Assembly (NCBI GenBank): GCA_031366005.1
Contig: JANLZB010000019.1
Span: 1-64,000 of the forward strand
Length of the DNA: 64,000 nt
Source of the DNA: JANLUX01 sp031366005
GTDB taxonomy: Bacteria > Bacteroidota > Bacteroidia > AKYH767-A > OLB10
Reading direction: 5' to 3'
A program made the position numbers and the translations under genes. Below the pieces are notes generated by a model. The model did not search any database, was not told where the DNA came from, and worked only from the letters and a program-made list of their open reading frames with translations. Shown here in pieces: positions 58,873-64,000 of this stretch (position 1 is its first letter; each line of letters begins with the position of its first letter).

Positions 58873-61800
58873 TTAATAGACAAGATTTACCTGCCCTGTA
58901 AGCGAATGCGGCTTGTCAAAAACATCTTTGATCTTAAGCAGATAAACATAAGTATCCTCTGGTACGGATGTGTTGGCATAAGTTCCATCCCAGGAATGAG
59001 AAGTACTGTTTGTGGTAAACAAAAGCTTTCCCCACCGGTTGAATATCATCAATTGATATTCGGATATGCCAATGCCGTAAATATTAAAAACGTCATTCCG
59101 GCCGTCATTGTTTGGAGTAAAAGTGTTAGGCACGTAAACAGTAAAAGCACCCTCAATTTCAATAATCTCAACTACGGTATCCTTACATCCGTCAGGAGAT
59201 GTTACTTCCTGGGTAACAGTGTAAAAACCAGGTGCTGTATAAGTATGCTCCGGAAATGATTCAGTACTAGTTGCACTATCACCAAACAAATAATTCCAGG
59301 TAACCACATTCCATGAGTGATCAGAAAAATAAACAGTTGGATGTAGTATGCTTGCTTTCTCAGGTTCATAGCTGAATGCTGCCACCGGCTTTGCAAACAC
59401 TGTTATATAATCAGACATTTCAATTTCATCATGACATCCGATATCAGTGCTCACCGAAAGTGCAACAGAATAAACTCCACTTTGCTGATATGAATATCCG
59501 GGATCCTGAAGTGTATCACCATTGCCATCACCGTAATCCCATTCCCAATGATTAATAACGCCTTCTGCAGATGTTGACTGATCTTGAAACTGAATTGCTA
59601 AAGGCTGACAACCTACGGTGACATCACTTGTTAAAATAGCCTGAGGTAAATCATAAACATAAGCGGGTTTCAGAATGGAATCTTTACATCCCAGGTCAGA
59701 TGTTGCAGTAAGTAGGGGATAATGTAATCCTGCAGCAGCATAAATATGGGTAGGAGATAAAAGAGTAGATACAGTACTGTCTCCAAATGACCAGTGATAT
59801 AATTGAATAATTCCATTTGCTATAAGAGATTGATTAATAAAAGAAGTGGATTCATGCAGACAAACAGTATCAGTAGTAAAATCAACTACAGGCAATGGAT
59901 GTGTTATTATCATTTGTGATGTGGTGTCAGCACACAAATTATCAGAGTTGACAATGAGTGTAACAATATACGTGGTGTCATCATTGAAAAAATGCAAAGT
60001 ATTTTGATTGAAATCAATTGGTGAGTTATCACCAAAATTCCATTGCCAGGCACTAATGCTTCCGGTTGTTACTGAAGAGTGATCGTTAAATGCAGCAGCA
60101 GAAAGCATACAGATTGTGTCATGTGTAAATGATGCATTGGGTTTAGGATAAACAATTATTTGCTTCGTAGTATCATTATAACATCCGGTAGTCGCAGTGG
60201 CCACTAACGTTACCAGATAACTCCCAGCATTAGCAAATGTGTGTGACGGAGTACTGGTTCCATTGGCGTTAAAGCCATCACCAAAATTCCATTGCCATCC
60301 ATTTATGGGGCCGTTGCCGGATATTGTTGCGTCAGTAAATTGCGCAGCATCATAAATACAAACATTGGAAAAAGAAAAATCAGGTCTTGGAGTATGATTA
60401 ATATAAATCAATGATGATAAATCATCCCTGCAACCGTTAGCTGCCATTACCGTTAAAGAAACTGTATAGTATCCGCCCTCAGTAAAAGTATGGAAAGGAT
60501 CCTGAAGGATGCTAACAGGAGTGCTGTCTGCAAAATTCCATGAATAAGTTTGAATGGTTCCGGGAAAAATAGTGGAATCAGTAAACTGAATTGGTATGCC
60601 TTCGCAATGTAAAACCGAATAATTGAATAAAACTTGCGGAATCGTTTTGACCGTTACGGGTGAAGTAACAGTATCAATGCAACCTCTTGAATTAGTAACA
60701 ATCAACCGCACTGTATAAGTGGTGTCATTATTATAAATATGATAAGGATTCTGGATTGATGATGTAGGTGAACCATCACCAAAATTCCAGTTCCAGCCTG
60801 TAATCAAACTCGGTATGTTACTTGACTGATCGCTAAAAAACATAGTGTCATTCATGCAAATGGATGGTGCAGAAAAACTGGCAACAGGCGGAGTGGGAAT
60901 ACTTACTTCATGCACTACGCTATTCCGGCAGCCGTTATTGCTGATGGCTGTTAACAATACATTAAAGCTGCCAGCATTTATAAATATATGAGGCGTTGCA
61001 GTAATGCTATCATTAAGTGATCCATCACCAAAATTCCAAACTGTTGTTTGAATTGAACCTGAGTTAATGGTGCTTTGGCTGGTGAAGTTCACTGGTAAAC
61101 CCGGACATCCTGACGGAACAGTAAATGCTGCAATGGGTGTTGCGGCAGTATTCACGTATTTTATCAATGTATCACTGCATCCGTTATTTGCAACGGCAAC
61201 TAAAGAAACAATATAATTACCTCCGGTATTATAAGTGTGCGATGGAGTCACAACTCCTGATGTGATTCCATCTCCAAAATCCCAGGTATAAGAATTGATT
61301 GATCCCGAAGGAAATAATGTAATGTTATTAAATGAAAACTGAACACCAGGACATGCTACTGGTGCTGTAAAGTCAGCAACAGGAGATGGTTTAATAGTTA
61401 CATTTTTAACAAGAGAATTATTGCAACCATTACTTGCTGTTACAGTTAAGCTAACAGAGTAAGTGCCTATGGAGTTATAATTATGGAGCGGATTTTGAAC
61501 ATTGGAAATGGGTGAACCGTCACCAAAATTCCAGGTCCAGGCTGTAATGGTTCCACCGCTTAATCCTGATCCATCAATAAACTGCACAGGACTTTGCGCA
61601 CATGTATCAGATGAAGTAAAATTTACAGTTGGCAAAGCTATCAGATTAACCTGCTGTTGTGCTGTATCACGACAATTGTCATTACTTACTGCAAACAAAG
61701 TGACTGTATAAATTCCTGGTATTGTATAAGCATGTACAGGGTTTGCATTTGTACTGTCTTTTATACCATCACCAAAATCCCATACAAAACCAGCAAGTGT

Positions 61801-63267
61801 ACCGTTCACCACCACAGTGGTATAAGTAAAATTTACTGTATTATTTGCACAGGTAGTAGTGTAAGTAAATCCCGCCAAGGGTGTTGCAAGAGTATTCACA
61901 GCAGTCACAATGGTATCTCTGCAACTATTAGCATCTTGTACTATTAGAGTGGTGTTATAAGTCCCGGGCAGGGAGTAAGTATGAACAGGATGTTGTACCG
62001 AAGAGACAGTACTGCCATCACCGAAATTCCATTGCCATGAAGCTATTCCTGAGGACGGAGACAGTGATGCATCTGTAAATTGCAATGGTGTGCCGGTACA
62101 TGTAGGAGTAAAGTTAAATGCGGCAGCAGGTGCATCGTTTGCCACTATATTTCTTAACACTGTATCGCGGCAACCACCCGAATTACCAATTATCAAAGTA
62201 GTAGTATAGTTTCCCGGTGCTGCATAAGAATGCACAGGGTTTTGTAAATTAGAACTGGTTCCATCTCCAAAATCCCAATACCAGTAATTTACAGGAGAAC
62301 CAACAACCACATATGAGGAATCAAGGAAAGCGACTGAATTATAACACGAGTCTGATTGTATATATGCTGAAGCAATTACTGAAGGTGTAACTACACTATA
62401 TAATGTAACATCGCAGCCCGTCACCGAGGTCATCACCACAGAAAATGTATCGCCAACAACAGGATTATTAACTACAATACTTTGTGTTGTTTGCCCGGTG
62501 TTCCATAAATATTGGGCAAATCCCGGAGGAGCTGTCATAGTAGTGGTTGAGATACCCGGACAGAAATCACTGAATATGTTAAACGGATAACAGAAACAAT
62601 CAATGTAGGCATATCCGAAGTGTCCGCCAAGGGCACAATCGCCAGTAGAAAAAACAATAGTAACTGTTTGTCCTACGTAACCTGACAGATCAATTCCAAC
62701 TGTTGTCCAGTCTTTCCAGTGTATCTCCGATCCTGAGGGTCCTTGAATGGTAACGAATCCCGGAATACCGGCAGCAGCATAAACATTATAAACACCACAG
62801 CCAATGGTATTACCATTTTGTGCAAACACTTTGATTTCAAATCGTGGCTGATCAAGCGAATCATGAAAAGGATCTTCCAGCACAACAGCATAACGGTAAA
62901 TAAAAAGCTGATTGTTTGGAGAAACAGGAAAAGAATAAATAAGTTGTTCGGCTTCTGCCCCTACATTATCATTTCCTAACCGCGCTGAATATTGTCCTCC
63001 GGGAGCTACCACCTTGAGCACACCATTAGTATTGGGATCAGTTCCAGGTCCGGTCATAATGGTATGCCTGGTTGCCACTAATCCGGGTACTGTCGAATTG
63101 ATGGGACAACAACTTCCTGTGGTGCCTTGCCACCCGGTAAAATTATTCAGTTCAAAATCTGCATTAAGACAACTGCTTGTTTGCGCTTGAACGCGGGATG
63201 TAACAGCACTCTCCCATAGAATGAGTAAGATAAATATTAAATGTGTAAAATAAATTGGTTGTTTCAT
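58873..63267 (-). CDS. giant PKD-repeat protein with type B T9SS domain
   Basis: A 1464-residue secreted protein. After a signal peptide (FTHLIFILLILWESAVTSRV) come an N-terminal jelly-roll/carbohydrate-binding-like domain (about 30-225), a SprB-like pleated domain, then 13 PKD repeats, each with a form of W-x-W-(N/D)-FGDG and a C-terminal G/D-C-x-D. The last 90 residues (YVPNTFTPNNDGRNDVFNIY to the end) are the CHU_C type B sorting domain. It is a probable surface adhesin or matrix protein exported by T9SS, related to gliding and attachment proteins. No partner (porP/sprF) gene is adjacent. Confidence 0.88.
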   Translation of the reverse strand: MKQPIYFTHLIFILLILWESAVTSRVQAQTSSCLNADFELNNFTGWQGTTGSCCPINSTVPGLVATRHTIMTGPGTDPNTNGVLKVVAPGGQYSARLGNDNVGAEAEQLIYSFPVSPNNQLFIYRYAVVLEDPFHDSLDQPRFEIKVFAQNGNTIGCGVYNVYAAAGIPGFVTIQGPSGSEIHWKDWTTVGIDLSGYVGQTVTIVFSTGDCALGGHFGYAYIDCFCYPFNIFSDFCPGISTTTMTAPPGFAQYLWNTGQTTQSIVVNNPVVGDTFSVVMTSVTGCDVTLYSVVTPSVIASAYIQSDSCYNSVAFLDSSYVVVGSPVNYWYWDFGDGTSSNLQNPVHSYAAPGNYTTTLIIGNSGGCRDTVLRNIVANDAPAAAFNFTPTCTGTPLQFTDASLSPSSGIASWQWNFGDGSTVSSVQHPVHTYSLPGTYNTTLIVQDANSCRDTIVTAVNTLATPLAGFTYTTTCANNTVNFTYTTVVVNGTLAGFVWDFGDGIKDSTNANPVHAYTIPGIYTVTLFAVSNDNCRDTAQQQVNLIALPTVNFTSSDTCAQSPVQFIDGSGLSGGTITAWTWNFGDGSPISNVQNPLHNYNSIGTYSVSLTVTASNGCNNSLVKNVTIKPSPVADFTAPVACPGVQFSFNNITLFPSGSINSYTWDFGDGITSGVVTPSHTYNTGGNYIVSLVAVANNGCSDTLIKYVNTAATPIAAFTVPSGCPGLPVNFTSQSTINSGSIQTTVWNFGDGSLNDSITATPHIFINAGSFNVLLTAISNNGCRNSVVHEVSIPTPPVASFSAPSICMNDTMFFSDQSSNIPSLITGWNWNFGDGSPTSSIQNPYHIYNNDTTYTVRLIVTNSRGCIDTVTSPVTVKTIPQVLFNYSVLHCEGIPIQFTDSTIFPGTIQTYSWNFADSTPVSILQDPFHTFTEGGYYTVSLTVMAANGCRDDLSSLIYINHTPRPDFSFSNVCIYDAAQFTDATISGNGPINGWQWNFGDGFNANGTSTPSHTFANAGSYLVTLVATATTGCYNDTTKQIIVYPKPNASFTHDTICMLSAAAFNDHSSVTTGSISAWQWNFGDNSPIDFNQNTLHFFNDDTTYIVTLIVNSDNLCADTTSQMIITHPLPVVDFTTDTVCLHESTSFINQSLIANGIIQLYHWSFGDSTVSTLLSPTHIYAAAGLHYPLLTATSDLGCKDSILKPAYVYDLPQAILTSDVTVGCQPLAIQFQDQSTSAEGVINHWEWDYGDGNGDTLQDPGYSYQQSGVYSVALSVSTDIGCHDEIEMSDYITVFAKPVAAFSYEPEKASILHPTVYFSDHSWNVVTWNYLFGDSATSTESFPEHTYTAPGFYTVTQEVTSPDGCKDTVVEIIEIEGAFTVYVPNTFTPNNDGRNDVFNIYGIGISEYQLMIFNRWGKLLFTTNSTSHSWDGTYANTSVPEDTYVYLLKIKDVFDKPHSLTGQVNLVY

Positions 63268-63756
63268 TTTATTAAAGATCGGATTTGGGCATGGGGTAAT
63301 TAATTCCTGAATTCAGGTAACAATCGTGCCGTTTTGTAATCGAACCTCATTTATTTATAATCACGATTGCCAAATATCTGCTTGTTTGAACGAAGTTATT
63401 TAATTAATCTGGTTAATTGAGGTATAAGTTACTTTTAAGCAGGAGATAACAGGTTTAAACCATTTGAGAATATTCTTGTATGATTGAACGAGATCATGCT
63501 GTTTGATTACTGTCACCAACTCTCAACCCTTGATTTCTATTCAATTAAGTTAAATTATATAAAATCATAGAGCGGGATGTTGAAGATAACGATAATAATG
63601 AAGACAACAAAAAAAGAAAAGTTACTGTCAGTATTCCGTTATAAATCATGAGGGTTTTCAACTTTCTGGTGTTCGGTTTACGATGGCATACTTATTTAAG
63701 AAACTATATTTTAATAGTTTAATAAATAATTTCATAATTGGGTAAGCACACTATCC
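63268..63756. other. 489-bp non-coding gap
   Basis: AT-rich sequence with short simple tracts (AACAAAAAAAGAAAAG near 63606). I saw no ORF with family support, no tRNA, no clear repeat and no terminator; a promoter for the downstream permease gene is expected in the right part but no TAnnTTTG core was confirmed. Confidence 0.4.
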
Positions 63757-64000
63757 TTGATAAATAAGAGAACAAAAGAAAATATATTTTCCAAAGGACT
63801 TGACCAATTCTTTATTGATGTTTATAAAGCATATCAATTCTCTATACGTTTTTTTAGAGAGGTATTTAAACCCCCTTTACACTTTCGTGAGATAGTTAAT
63901 CAGTGCTTTGAGATTGGTTTAAGAGCGCTTTCGCTGATCACACTCACAGGTTTTATTATCGGAATTGTTTTTACCAAACAATCACGTCCTTCATTAGAGG
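63757..64000 (+). CDS. partial MlaE-like ABC permease
   Basis: The frame begins at a likely TTG (63757) or a little upstream and runs off the right edge, giving about 81 residues. FFREVFKPPLHFREIVNQCF and EIGLRALSLITLTGFIIGIV are typical of the N-terminus of MlaE-type permeases of the phospholipid/ABC (Mla/Ttg2) systems, with the amphipathic elbow helix and first membrane helix. The rest of the protein and its ATPase and MCE-domain partners would be right of the window. Confidence 0.72.
   Translation, partial: MINKRTKENIFSKGLDQFFIDVYKAYQFSIRFFREVFKPPLHFREIVNQCFEIGLRALSLITLTGFIIGIVFTKQSRPSLE

Noticed and set aside
61502..61947. Plus-strand frames inside the PKD protein gene with many cysteines and isoleucines.
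   Set aside because: They are antisense to regular PKD repeats and carry no domain.

Overview
The window is AT-rich chromosomal DNA from a member of the Bacteroidota, probably a Chitinophagales/Sphingobacteriales-like free-living bacterium. The evidence is the recurring promoter core TAnnTTTG, the scarcity of Shine-Dalgarno sequences, C-terminal type IX secretion (T9SS) sorting domains of both kinds (type A on two proteases, CHU_C/type B on a PKD giant), SusD-era style lipoprotein signals, TetR-TolC-MFP-RND efflux order, a DUF2851/PspC pair, UMF1-type MFS and futalosine-type menaquinone salvage. Genus cannot be fixed from the window alone.

Layout. 0-13 kb is mostly housekeeping: a partial lipoprotein, fmt, SAM hydrolase, a DciA-like DUF721 protein, a ferredoxin divergent from a LuxC-like acyl-CoA reductase, a receiver-glutamate dehydrogenase fusion, phosphatidylserine decarboxylase, a VWA protein, mqnB, a pterin synthase with folE, fabD and purB. 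13-28 kb holds a secreted M43 protease, a LutA-like protein, an MFS carrier, an RlmL-type methyltransferase, DUF4159-rsmE, the acpP-fabF-rnc cluster, a Rieske-fold lipoprotein, pyrG, and DUF2851-PspC with overlapping start and stop. 28-35 kb is a complete RND efflux locus (tetR, tolC, MFP, RND) with two matching inverted repeats next to the tetR promoter. 35-42 kb carries tatA, two small hypotheticals, a GT39-like membrane glycosyltransferase, an FkbM methyltransferase, an MHS-type carrier, msrB and an M57 protease lipoprotein. 42.4-45.3 kb encodes a T9SS subtilase.

45.5-53.6 kb is the accessory region. A run of small redox/stress genes on the minus strand (NmrA-like, TMEM175, two SDRs, DoxX, F420-type NADP oxidoreductase, SnoaL-like lipoprotein) is preceded by a Crp/Fnr regulator broken by one in-frame stop. 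It is bounded on the left by a decayed copy of an SDR 3' end and followed on the right by an ice-binding-like lipoprotein and an ISAs1 transposase remnant. Palindromic 104-bp repeats lie inside it. 53.7-58.3 kb has an MsbA-like ABC exporter and a signalling operon: small protein, 7-TM protein, HisKA_3 kinase (also cut by one in-frame stop) and a LuxR-type regulator. The window ends with a lipid-anchored cytochrome c, a 13-PKD T9SS protein and the start of an MlaE-like permease.

At least six kinds of imperfect palindromic or repetitive intergenic elements are scattered through the window; one simple repeat has become part of a coding sequence. No tRNA, rRNA, CRISPR array or phage module was seen. 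The most distinctive items are the receiver-GDH fusion, the twin GGAAAC-N16-GTTTCC operators, the two regulators each interrupted by a single in-frame TAA, and the cluster of nearly leaderless promoters.
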